A stretch of DNA of 64,000 nt from Pseudoteredinibacter isoporae (GTDB lineage: Bacteria > Pseudomonadota > Gammaproteobacteria > Pseudomonadales > Cellvibrionaceae): contig NZ_JAAONY010000004.1 in the NCBI RefSeq assembly GCF_011602085.1, forward strand, positions 157,472 to 221,471, given 5' to 3'. Below the pieces are notes generated by a model. The model made no database searches and was not told where the DNA came from. It saw only the letters and a list, made by a program, of their open reading frames with translations. Shown here one piece after another: positions 1 through 7,418 of the stretch (position 1 is its first letter; each line of letters starts with the position of its first letter). The translations under genes were made by a program, and so were the position numbers.

Positions 1-81
1 GCCCGCCCCATGCCGCTGGCGGATTTCAGGCATTGGCTGAGAGAGCGCAATGCGCCGGCCAGAATCGCGGGCGACCGCTAA
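1..81 (+). CDS. C-terminal end of an unidentified protein (partial)
   Basis: A reading frame open from the first base ends with TAA at 79-81 and gives 26 residues rich in arginine and alanine. Its start lies outside the window. The frame is compatible with the tail of a real gene because the next gene begins only 95 bases later on the same strand, but another frame is also open here. No family is recognisable from this fragment. Confidence 0.35.
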   Translation, partial: ARPMPLADFRHWLRERNAPARIAGDR

Positions 82-138
82 TCGCACCCACTTTAGTGGG
101 GAATATCGCAATCTATCGAAGTTCATCCCTGCCCAAGT

Positions 139-144
139 TATAAT
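139..144 (+). promoter_or_regulatory. Candidate -10 box for the XRE-cupin gene
   Basis: A perfect TATAAT lies 33 bases before the GTG start of the downstream regulator. The hexamer 17 bases upstream (TCGAAG, 116-121) matches the -35 consensus only weakly. Position and quality of the -10 make it the best promoter candidate in this 95-base gap. Confidence 0.4.
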
Positions 145-176
145 CGCCGCCTATTCATAAAACAGCAGGTGCAACA

Positions 177-800
177 GTGAGTGTAGAAAGCGGTGATGTT
201 TCGGTGTTGGCCGTGGCCCGTAAGGACGATGATAAATTCGTAGAGCCTTTACAACTGGGCAAGCGCCTGAAGGAAATCCGTCTTGCTAACAGCCTTACAC
301 TGGAAGAAGCCAGTAATCTCACCGGCCTGGCGCGCTCCACTTTATCAAAGATTGAAAACGAGCAAATTTCTCCGACCTTCCAGGCGGTTCAAAAGCTAAC
401 CAAGGGCCTGGGTATCGATATTCCTCAACTGTTTGTGCCGCCTGCTGATGGCCCGGAAGCCAATGGTCGTCGTGATGTCACCCGTAAAGACGAGGGCAGG
501 GCACATCCCACCAGCACCTATGAACATGAGCTGCTGGCCTCGGATATCAGTCACAAGAAGATGGTACCCTTTAAGTGCACCGTGCGTGCGCGATCCTTTG
601 ATGATTTTGAAGATTGGGTGCGCCATGAAGGGGAAGAGTTTTTGCTGGTACTGTCCGGGCAAGTGGCGGTGCATACTGAATTTTATGAGCCCGTTGAACT
701 CGAAGAAGGCGACAGTATGTACTACGACGCCAAAATGGGGCATTGCCTGGTGTCATTGAGTGAAGATGATGCTCAGGTATTGTGGGTTACGACTCGCTAG
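177..800 (+). CDS. XRE-family transcriptional regulator with C-terminal cupin domain
   Basis: This 207-residue protein has an XRE/Cro helix-turn-helix at about residues 27-86 (LGKRLKEIR, LTLEEAS, STLSKIENEQISPT) and a cupin beta-barrel at about 125-205 (EGEEFLLVLSGQV, ELEEGDSMYYDA). This is the PuuR/SutR-type architecture, in which the cupin senses a small metabolite and the HTH binds DNA, often to control amine or amino-acid catabolism. The start is GTG at 177, preceded by a weak purine-rich site; no in-frame ATG lies nearby. The gene stands alone, so its target cannot be read from the context. Confidence 0.9.
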   Translation: MSVESGDVSVLAVARKDDDKFVEPLQLGKRLKEIRLANSLTLEEASNLTGLARSTLSKIENEQISPTFQAVQKLTKGLGIDIPQLFVPPADGPEANGRRDVTRKDEGRAHPTSTYEHELLASDISHKKMVPFKCTVRARSFDDFEDWVRHEGEEFLLVLSGQVAVHTEFYEPVELEEGDSMYYDAKMGHCLVSLSEDDAQVLWVTTR

Positions 801-904
801 GCTTGTTTGCTTTTGGCAGCACGTCAAATCTGGCAGAGCAATATTCAGAATAATATCCAGAGCAATACATTGGTATCTAACACAAAAAGATAAGAGGAGC
901 GGGC

Positions 905-2020
905 ATGGGGCCGTTTAGTATCGTTTTACTTGTTAGCCTTGTTTTTGGTTTGATCATCGGTTGGCGAAGCGGCTGGCTGGCCACCTTGATTCGACTGCTC
1001 TCTTTTGTGGGAGCCTACGTTTTACTCTATCTCTATCTGAAGCCCCTCGCAGCCTATCTGCAACAAAGTTTTGAGCTGAGCTATCTGCTCAGTTATTTAT
1101 CCGCTGGCGGTGGCATTTTGGTGTTGGGAGGCTTGGCCGTTTCTCTGGCTCTTCGTTTACTGTTTGCGGTACTCAAATTATTTTTGCCATGGCGCCCGCC
1201 CGCCGACGAGGATGAACGCAGCGCAAAAAGCCCAATGGGTGCCATTCTTGGCGGCAGTTTAGCTGCCGTATTTGCCCTGTTCCTGATCTGGGCGATGTCA
1301 TTGCTGTCGGTGCAGTTCCCTCAGATTCAGCCCAAGCCTGAGCAAACCTTTGATGTCAAACTTGCGAAAACCTCTCAAAACCTGATGGGTTCAATCAGTG
1401 CCCAGGTTTTACAGGTGGCGGGAGCCGAAAAGCAGGAACAGGCGATGGTAACGGCCATAATGCGGAACCCCGTTGCCAATGCCCAGCGTCTAAAAAGTAT
1501 TGGCAGCAGTGATTCCTTCAGGCGATTGATGCAGGACCAAAACAGTTTGAACCTGATGCGCAGCGGCAATAGCAAGGCGCTGGTGAATGACAGAAAGTTT
1601 CAGGCGGTCATGCAGGAGCCCGCCATGAAGGCTCTGGTGGAAGACAGTGGTTTGAGCGCCAGTGAAGATCAGGAAGAATTGGCGACTACGGTTAGCAGTG
1701 CTTTTACTCGCATGGATCGATTGCGCAGAGATCCGAAAATTCAGAATATTTTGCGAGATCCGGAATTACAACGCCAGATTAAAAACAAGGATTACTTCGC
1801 CTTATTTTCCAACCCTAAATTTGCTGAAATTATGGAAGCCTTCCAAAATCCGGCACCACAAACGGAAGAGACCGACAGTGGTACCTCGGAAAACCGTTCT
1901 GGTGCTGTGGATGACAAGGAGCAGGCGGGCAGCGCAGATTACCCGGAAGCCAGCAGCAAGGTTTATCACTGGGTGGATGAGGAAGGCCGCCATCACTATT
2001 CCGATAAAGAACCGGAATAG
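905..2020 (+). CDS. CvpA-like membrane protein with C-terminal DUF4124
   Basis: The 371-residue product opens with four hydrophobic segments (about 4-20, 30-48, 65-92, 110-137) arranged as in the CvpA family of inner-membrane proteins, with the usual glycine-rich GxxxGWRSG turn. A long hydrophilic, probably periplasmic stretch of about 200 residues follows, and the last 20 residues (KVYHWVDEEGRHHYSDKEPE) form a DUF4124 motif. CvpA itself is only about 160 residues, so the C-terminal extension is unusual. The start ATG is preceded by AGAGGAGC. Function unknown; CvpA proteins are linked to colicin V export and envelope stress. Confidence 0.8.
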   Translation: MGPFSIVLLVSLVFGLIIGWRSGWLATLIRLLSFVGAYVLLYLYLKPLAAYLQQSFELSYLLSYLSAGGGILVLGGLAVSLALRLLFAVLKLFLPWRPPADEDERSAKSPMGAILGGSLAAVFALFLIWAMSLLSVQFPQIQPKPEQTFDVKLAKTSQNLMGSISAQVLQVAGAEKQEQAMVTAIMRNPVANAQRLKSIGSSDSFRRLMQDQNSLNLMRSGNSKALVNDRKFQAVMQEPAMKALVEDSGLSASEDQEELATTVSSAFTRMDRLRRDPKIQNILRDPELQRQIKNKDYFALFSNPKFAEIMEAFQNPAPQTEETDSGTSENRSGAVDDKEQAGSADYPEASSKVYHWVDEEGRHHYSDKEPE

Positions 2021-2043
2021 GGTGGAAAGCGATTCTATGTTAA

Positions 2044-2463
2044 TTATTCAGTTTTTAAGCGACGCTGGTAATTCATGATTGTGTTAATCAGCTCGCTGCG
2101 ATCGAAATAGACTTCATTGCGAAATATCTTGCCATCGCGTAGATGCACCAGACACACACCATCAATTTCGACGGTTTGATCACCTACCGGCGCGCTCAGG
2201 TGCCAGTGATTGACAAAGCCATCCTGCATGGGGACGGCATAACGTTGGCTCCAAACCCAGTTTGGATTCTGGCCGAGTAACTTCTCAAAATGCGGTCGAA
2301 TCTCCTGATGACCAACAGCGGGTTTGCTTAATCCACCATCCATATACCGAGCATCTTCGCTGTAAAAACTCAATAAATAGTCCGGGCGGTTGCCACTCCA
2401 GGCCGGATGCCAGCGTTCAGCGAATGCCTTGGCTTCTTCTTCGCTGTAACCTTTAATTTCCAT
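2044..2463 (-). CDS. SnoaL/NTF2-like fold protein
   Basis: A 139-residue single-domain protein with the pattern of the SnoaL-like (NTF2 superfamily) fold: an N-terminal helix (EEAKAFAERWHPAWS), a short YSEDARYMDG strand-turn, and a C-terminal sheet containing the typical RDGKIFRNEVYFDRSEL end. Such proteins are cone-shaped barrels that bind or isomerise small hydrophobic molecules. It is the last gene of a leftward five-gene cluster and starts 9 bases after the thioesterase gene stops, so it is probably co-translated with it. The substrate cannot be predicted. Confidence 0.8.
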   Translation of the reverse strand: MEIKGYSEEEAKAFAERWHPAWSGNRPDYLLSFYSEDARYMDGGLSKPAVGHQEIRPHFEKLLGQNPNWVWSQRYAVPMQDGFVNHWHLSAPVGDQTVEIDGVCLVHLRDGKIFRNEVYFDRSELINTIMNYQRRLKTE

Positions 2464-2472
2464 GACGATCTC

Positions 2473-2928
2473 CTAGTTTTTAATGTGTTCACGACCTTGA
2501 ATGCACATGAGGGTGGCGCTCATGGTTGCGATTAGACGTTCTTCGCCTTGCAGGAGCGCATAGGCTTCTCCCTGACTGAAATACAGCTGCCGTCCGGGGC
2601 GTAACACCTTTCCACGGAAGCGAAACTCCTCCCCTTGCGCCGGTGCGAGCAGGCTGGTCTTAAATTCTACGGTGAGAATACCGCTGTCTTCGGGCATGAG
2701 TGTGAAAGCGGCATAGCCACAAGCGCTGTCGAGTGCCGCTGTACTGATGCCTGCGTGAATAAAACCATGTTGTTGGCAGAGCTGCGTCTGGTAGGGCATT
2801 CCCAATTCGATCTCTCCCGATTTAATATGATGAATTTCGATGCCTAATGTACGCATGGCCGTTTGTTGGGCGAAGCTGTCCCGCAGCCGCTGAAAATCAT
2901 CAGCTGCCGGATTTAGAGTTTGAGACAT
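2473..2928 (-). CDS. PaaI-family hotdog-fold thioesterase
   Basis: The 151-residue protein is a hotdog-fold acyl-CoA thioesterase of the PaaI type. The signature QQHGFIHAGISTAALDSACG spans residues 52-71, with the HG at 54-55 and an acidic residue (Asp67) in the central helix as in PaaI enzymes. It lies between the AraC regulator (17-base gap) and the SnoaL-like gene (9-base gap) in one transcription unit. It is not next to the paa genes of this window (20-45 kb), so a housekeeping or lipid-related acyl-CoA substrate is as likely as phenylacetate intermediates. Confidence 0.85.
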   Translation of the reverse strand: MSQTLNPAADDFQRLRDSFAQQTAMRTLGIEIHHIKSGEIELGMPYQTQLCQQHGFIHAGISTAALDSACGYAAFTLMPEDSGILTVEFKTSLLAPAQGEEFRFRGKVLRPGRQLYFSQGEAYALLQGEERLIATMSATLMCIQGREHIKN

Positions 2929-2945
2929 AGCGTTTTACCGATCGC

Positions 2946-3788
2946 TTAATAGATAAGTAATCCTAGCTCGGCATCAGGGTGTGGGGATTGAAGAAATCGG
3001 ACAGTTTTATCCTGCCAGAGCCTGGCGAAATGCTTAGGCGTGAAATGTGTATGGTGCTTAAAATCGCGAATGCCATGGGCCTGATCACAGTAGGCATCGA
3101 AGCTGGATTCATTTTCTTGCAAACAGCTGTGCAGGCTTTGTTCTCGTCGGAGCTGTTGCATCAGGTTTTTAGGATTGGTGTGATACACCTTCTGACAAAG
3201 CCGTTGCAGGCTGCGCGGGTGAATATGGAGATGACTTGCCAGTTGTTCAACAGCTCCGGTATTGCCCAATGCTCGTTTGTACTCAATTAAACGGCGTTGG
3301 CGAGCTGGAATTTGATTGGCGGTAGTGTGTTCCAGGCGAGACAGAAACGCTTCAAAGTGCTCGTATAAGGCACCGCAGAACAGAGTGTCGTCCATTGATT
3401 TTGCGAAAGGGAATTGGGGCAGGGTGCGCAGCAGTGTTTGGGTTTCCGGCCAGCGTATGAGATCTTGGGCTTCGTACGGGCAGTGCTCCAATGTGATACC
3501 AAATAACTGGAGGGCTTTGGATGCTGTTCGAGCTTCGGTTGTCGGGGAAGCTCGGCGTAAATGAACGGTGCACTCTTGCTTGTGAATAAGGAATAAGAGT
3601 TGGGTGCGATGATTCGCAAACAGCCGGCCACTGGTTTCTTGTAGTTCGCCTCGGTCTCTGAAGTAAAACAGGCTTTCGAGGAACTTGAACTTGCTCTTTT
3701 GAAGCCTGAGTTCCAGATAAAGATTGCGATCAGAAGCCTTAGGGTTCTGACGAAACTTTCTGGTAGCGATAGCAGCCTTCGTCATCAT
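2946..3788 (-). CDS. AraC-family transcriptional regulator
   Basis: 280 residues with a C-terminal AraC/XylS DNA-binding domain at about 185-275: the first HTH reads VEQLASHLHIHPRSLQRLCQK and the second ends with FTPKHFARLWQ. The N-terminal 170 residues are a divergent sensor domain. The only usable start codons (tandem ATGs at 3788 and 3785) put 50 bases of the gene inside the end of the upstream metallo-hydrolase gene, a long overlap that suggests coupled translation or a later non-ATG start. It probably regulates its own operon or the divergent M20 peptidase gene. Confidence 0.8.
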   Translation of the reverse strand: MMTKAAIATRKFRQNPKASDRNLYLELRLQKSKFKFLESLFYFRDRGELQETSGRLFANHRTQLLFLIHKQECTVHLRRASPTTEARTASKALQLFGITLEHCPYEAQDLIRWPETQTLLRTLPQFPFAKSMDDTLFCGALYEHFEAFLSRLEHTTANQIPARQRRLIEYKRALGNTGAVEQLASHLHIHPRSLQRLCQKVYHTNPKNLMQQLRREQSLHSCLQENESSFDAYCDQAHGIRDFKHHTHFTPKHFARLWQDKTVRFLQSPHPDAELGLLIY

Positions 3789-4779
3789 AGTCTCTGCGGA
3801 TCAGGCCTTGTTTCCAAAGATGATTTAAGTGGGCCAGAGCTTCCCCCATGGCCAGGCGAAATTGAATGCCCTTTAATTCACGCTTGTATATCACCTCAAT
3901 GGTATCGACCGCTCGCAGGGGTTGCTCACAGGCTTCCAGCAAACCTTCCAGGTCTCGATGATGTCCCTGTTTTAACTGGTTCAAACGGCTGTGCAAACCA
4001 TAGAACGGATCGCCGTGAGAAGGAAGAACTAAGCAGTCTTCGGGAAGGTCGAAGAACTTTTCCATGGATATCAGGTATTCACTCAGAGGTGACTGGTTAG
4101 GCTCCAGGGATTGTACGCTGATGTTGGGTGAAATTTTTGGCAGAATCTGATCGCCCGACAATAACATATTCAGTTCCGGGCAATATAGGCAAGCGTGCTC
4201 AGGCGAGTGGCCATGGCTGATAATGATTTTCCAGTGGCGACCACCAATGATCAGTTCCTGGGCTTCGCTTAAACGTTCATAGCTGATGGGCAAGGGGGCT
4301 GTGATCTTGGACAGACTGCCGGTATTCTTAATAAAGTCTTCCATCTGCTCTTCATTCAAACCACAGCGATGGTAAAACTGGATCAATTCCCAATTGTCTT
4401 CGCGATTATTGCCTTTAAACAAAGCTCGCGCAGTCAGGTACTCACGCTGGCTGATGTAAAAACTGGCGCGATATTTATCGCATAGCCAACCGGCCAGGCC
4501 GAGGTGGTCCGGATGCAGGTGGGTGGCGATTACACCAATCAGGGGTTTTTCCTGCATCATGCGATCGCAGATTTGCTGCCAGCAATCCCGGGTCTCCTGG
4601 CTGCCAATACCGGTATCGACGATGTACCAGCCTTTCTCATCTTGCAGCAGGTAAACATTGATATGCTTGGGGTGAAAGGGAACAGGCATTCGAATCCAGT
4701 AAACGCCAGTCGCCACCTCGGTTAAATCACCGGGTTCAGGTATCGCCAGTTCACTGTACTCAATGCTGTAATCGCTCAT
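3739..4779 (-). CDS. Metallo-beta-lactamase-fold hydrolase
   Basis: A 346-residue MBL-fold enzyme. The metal-binding motif THLHPDHLG (His87, His89, Asp91, His92) is intact, followed by ISHGHSPEH near 190, LLSGDQILP near 205 and VLPSHGDPF near 262, completing a dinuclear zinc site. The C-terminal 80 residues form an extra helical, winged-helix-like cap, as in LACTB2-type MBL proteins. Its ATG overlaps the stop of the 80-residue ORF (ATGA), and its end overlaps the AraC gene. With a thioesterase downstream, a thioester or lactone substrate is plausible but inferred. Confidence 0.85.
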   Translation of the reverse strand: MSDYSIEYSELAIPEPGDLTEVATGVYWIRMPVPFHPKHINVYLLQDEKGWYIVDTGIGSQETRDCWQQICDRMMQEKPLIGVIATHLHPDHLGLAGWLCDKYRASFYISQREYLTARALFKGNNREDNWELIQFYHRCGLNEEQMEDFIKNTGSLSKITAPLPISYERLSEAQELIIGGRHWKIIISHGHSPEHACLYCPELNMLLSGDQILPKISPNISVQSLEPNQSPLSEYLISMEKFFDLPEDCLVLPSHGDPFYGLHSRLNQLKQGHHRDLEGLLEACEQPLRAVDTIEVIYKRELKGIQFRLAMGEALAHLNHLWKQGLIRRDYDDEGCYRYQKVSSEP

Positions 4780-5018
4780 ATCACTCTCTCGTTATCGGCC
4801 GGCCGGGCGCTTTTTTCTTTTGCTTTTGAATTCTGTTTCAGGGGTGTTTTTATGCCAGAAGCCCATTGCTTCGGTGTGCTGTCCAGATGTCTATTATAGG
4901 CCTCCAGACGTGTTTCTACCCCATTTAATTCTCTGGGAATATCCACTTGAATTGTAGTGGTTGTGCAGCTTGTGAACTCAGCGTAAAGCGGCTGGCTTTC
5001 GCTTGAGTTAAGCGACAT
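4776..5018 (-). CDS. Small hypothetical protein, first gene of the MBL operon
   Basis: An 80-residue frame overlapping the metallo-hydrolase start by four bases (ATGA). The first 45 residues contain a beta-strand-like stretch (TSCTTTTIQVDIP) and the last 35 are charged and low in complexity (KQNSKAKEKSA). No family is recognised. The four-base overlap argues that it is translated and sets up translation of the next gene, but the weak ribosome-binding site leaves doubt. It could be a small partner protein or a leader ORF. Confidence 0.5.
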   Translation of the reverse strand: MSLNSSESQPLYAEFTSCTTTTIQVDIPRELNGVETRLEAYNRHLDSTPKQWASGIKTPLKQNSKAKEKSARPADNERVI

Positions 5019-5166
5019 AATTTCTACTTCTTAATACTAGGTGTTCCCGTTATTTGAACAATGGTAAAAAGGATCAAGCAATCTGTCTAAAAAGGACAAT
5101 TGCGGCATTTTTAGACACAATTTAACAATGCCAGAGCTGAATAACCCTAAAAAGGAAAAGACGCGA

Positions 5167-6639
5167 ATGATGAATTCCCTTAAACGCCTGTCAGTTTCGG
5201 CCCTCAGTGGCCTGAGTGCATTGGCTCTATCCCACGCGGTTTTTGCCGCCGAGAAAAGTCCCAACGCGGTATTTGTTGAACAATCCGTTGCCAAGCAGGC
5301 GTCACAAGCGACGGGCCTGGCTGATCAGCTCTGGTCCTGGGCAGAGATGGGCTATCAGGAACACAAAAGTTCTGCGGAAATGCAGCGCCTGTTGAAGCGT
5401 GCGGGTTTCAAAGTTGAAAAAGGCCTGGCGGGTACGGAGACGGCATTTGTGGCCAGCTATGGCAAAGGAGGCCCGGTTATAGGCATTCTCGCAGAAATGG
5501 ATGCACTGCCCGGTTTCAGTCAAGCTGCTAAGCCCGAGAAGGTTGCGGAAGAGGGAATGAATTCTGGCCATGCTTGTGGTCATCACTTGTTTGGTGCGGG
5601 CTCCCTGACGGCTGCAATTGCTGTAAAGGAATGGCTGGTCGCGAATAAAGTCCCTGGTCAGATTCGTTTATACGGAACGCCGGCAGAAGAAGGTGGTTCG
5701 GGCAAAGTCTATATGGTCCGCGAAGGATTGTTTGATGACGTCGACATTATGTTGCACTGGCATCCCGCCAATAAAAACATCGCCCCGGTAGGAACGTCTC
5801 TGGCGAACAAGTCTGCCAAGTTTCGATTTCATGGCATCGCTTCTCACGCATCGGCGGCTCCCCAATACGGTCGTTCGGCCCTGGATGGGGTTGAGGCAAT
5901 GAACATGATGGTGAATATGATGCGCGAACATATTCCCAGTAATGCACGTATTCATTACGTCATTACCAACGGTGGTGAGGCTCCCAATGTTGTGCCCGAG
6001 TTTGCCGAAGTTTTTTATTATGTTCGCAGCCCTGCGGCAGAAACGTTGGTGCCAATTTGGGATCGAGTTGAGGACATTGCCAAAGCGGCCGCTATGGGTA
6101 CTGGCACCAAAGTAGAGTGGGAAGTGATTCACGGAAACCACAGTGTTTTGCCCAATGTTGCGTTGGCAGAGCTGATGCATAACAGTCTGGTGCAGTTTGG
6201 TGGCTTTAATTACAGCCCTGCCGAGCAGGAGTTTGCCGATAAAATTCGAGTGAGCCTGGGCGAGCGCGGAGAAAAAGCGATTGGAGATGAAGCCAGGATT
6301 TATCCATTCAGTAAAGCCATCAACTCTTCGGGTGGTTCTACCGATGTGGGTGATGTCAGTTGGGTTGTGCCGACAGTGGGTTTGCGTACGGCAACCTGGG
6401 TGCCGGGCACTTCCGCACACAGTTGGCAAGCGGTTGCGGCCGGTGGTACCAGTATTGGTCACAAAGGCATGTTGTTGGCGGCAAAAACCATGGCCACTAC
6501 GATGATTGATCTTTACCAGAAACCCGAAGTCATCGCTGAAGCTAAGGCTGAGTTTGAAAAGCGTCGTGGTAAAGACTTTAAGTACGCGGCATTGCTGGGT
6601 GATCGCCTACCCCCATTGGATTATCGCGTGAAGAAATAG
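5167..6639 (+). CDS. Secreted M20-family amidohydrolase (AbgB-like)
   Basis: 490 residues. I choose the ATG at 5167 because AAAAGGAAAAG sits eight bases before it and it opens a clean signal peptide (SALSGLSALALSHAVFA); an upstream ATG at 5128 lacks a site. The M20 metal-binding motifs are present: ILAEMDALPG, SGHACGHHLFGAGS and GTPAEEGGSGK. The long middle insertion and the STDVGDVSW motif match the AbgB-like group, which cleaves N-acyl amino acids or p-aminobenzoyl-glutamate. Export to the periplasm is inferred. It is transcribed away from the MBL operon and ends in a clear terminator. Confidence 0.85.
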   Translation: MMNSLKRLSVSALSGLSALALSHAVFAAEKSPNAVFVEQSVAKQASQATGLADQLWSWAEMGYQEHKSSAEMQRLLKRAGFKVEKGLAGTETAFVASYGKGGPVIGILAEMDALPGFSQAAKPEKVAEEGMNSGHACGHHLFGAGSLTAAIAVKEWLVANKVPGQIRLYGTPAEEGGSGKVYMVREGLFDDVDIMLHWHPANKNIAPVGTSLANKSAKFRFHGIASHASAAPQYGRSALDGVEAMNMMVNMMREHIPSNARIHYVITNGGEAPNVVPEFAEVFYYVRSPAAETLVPIWDRVEDIAKAAAMGTGTKVEWEVIHGNHSVLPNVALAELMHNSLVQFGGFNYSPAEQEFADKIRVSLGERGEKAIGDEARIYPFSKAINSSGGSTDVGDVSWVVPTVGLRTATWVPGTSAHSWQAVAAGGTSIGHKGMLLAAKTMATTMIDLYQKPEVIAEAKAEFEKRRGKDFKYAALLGDRLPPLDYRVKK

Positions 6640-6685
6640 TCCTGCCTCAAGAGCATTGAGGGATAACGCGAGCAGCATTTATCTT

Positions 6686-6712
6686 AAAGCCACCAGATAA
6701 GGTGGCTTTTTT
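6686..6712 (+). terminator. Rho-independent terminator after the M20 amidohydrolase
   Basis: AAAGCCACC (6686-6694) and GGTGGCTTT pair around a six-base loop and are followed by a run of T. It lies 47 bases after the stop codon. Confidence 0.9.
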
Positions 6713-6809
6713 ATTGCTGACAATGTATTTAATAGTGTTTTACTCGATGGCGCTTTGAGTCGGTTAAATATAGGTCGCATATTGGCTAAGGTATAGGAGC
6801 AACACCGTT

Positions 6810-7418
6810 ATGGCCCCTAAGGAGCTTGGCAAACAATACGATCGAATTGCTCAGTGGTGGCATGAGCAGCATCAAAACTCTCAGTATGGTCTTGTCCAGT
6901 GTGAACGTGCGCTGCGCTTAGTTGCTGACCAAGAGGGCTTTTCAGGTGGCGCCGCATTGGATGTGGGCTGCGGTGCAGGCGGTCGTTTTGTTCGAATGCT
7001 GGAAGAAAAAGGGTTTGTTATTACCGGGCTGGATGTGTCTGCCGAAATGATCCGTTTGGCAAAAGAACAGCACCCGCAGCACCATTTCTATCATCAGGAC
7101 ATTTGTGATTGGCAGACAGAAGAACGATTTGACTTTATTCTTGCATGGGACAGTTTGTTTTGCTTGCCCTATGAGCAACAGTTACCGGTTTTGGAAAAAC
7201 TCTGTGCCTGCTTAAATCCGGGCGGTATTTTTGTGTATACCTTTGGCGATGATGATGGCTGGCATACGGACACCTGGCTTGAGGATGAGTTCTATTACAG
7301 TTCTATTGGGATCGAAAGAAATATTCAATGCCTTTTGGGTCAGGGTATGGCCATTAAACATGTTGAACTGGATCAGTATCCGGAAAAACACGTTTATATA
7401 ATAGCGAGTAAAATCTAG
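6810..7418 (+). CDS. Class I SAM-dependent methyltransferase
   Basis: 202 residues with the Rossmann-fold methyltransferase core. Motif I is ALDVGCGAGGRF at about residues 49-60 and motif II is GLDVSAEMIRLA. A catalytic-domain segment, FILAWDSLFCLPYEQQ, stands where motif IV is expected. The methylated substrate is unknown; small free-standing enzymes of this type act on metabolites, quinones or tellurite. Its stop codon overlaps that of the convergent MATE gene by two bases, so the two transcripts are antisense at their ends. Confidence 0.85.
   Translation: MAPKELGKQYDRIAQWWHEQHQNSQYGLVQCERALRLVADQEGFSGGAALDVGCGAGGRFVRMLEEKGFVITGLDVSAEMIRLAKEQHPQHHFYHQDICDWQTEERFDFILAWDSLFCLPYEQQLPVLEKLCACLNPGGIFVYTFGDDDGWHTDTWLEDEFYYSSIGIERNIQCLLGQGMAIKHVELDQYPEKHVYIIASKI

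Noticed and set aside
5668-6462. A 264-codon open frame antisense to the M20 amidohydrolase
   Set aside because: It has no recognisable domain or ribosome site and lies fully inside a gene with clear catalytic motifs; it is a codon-bias shadow.
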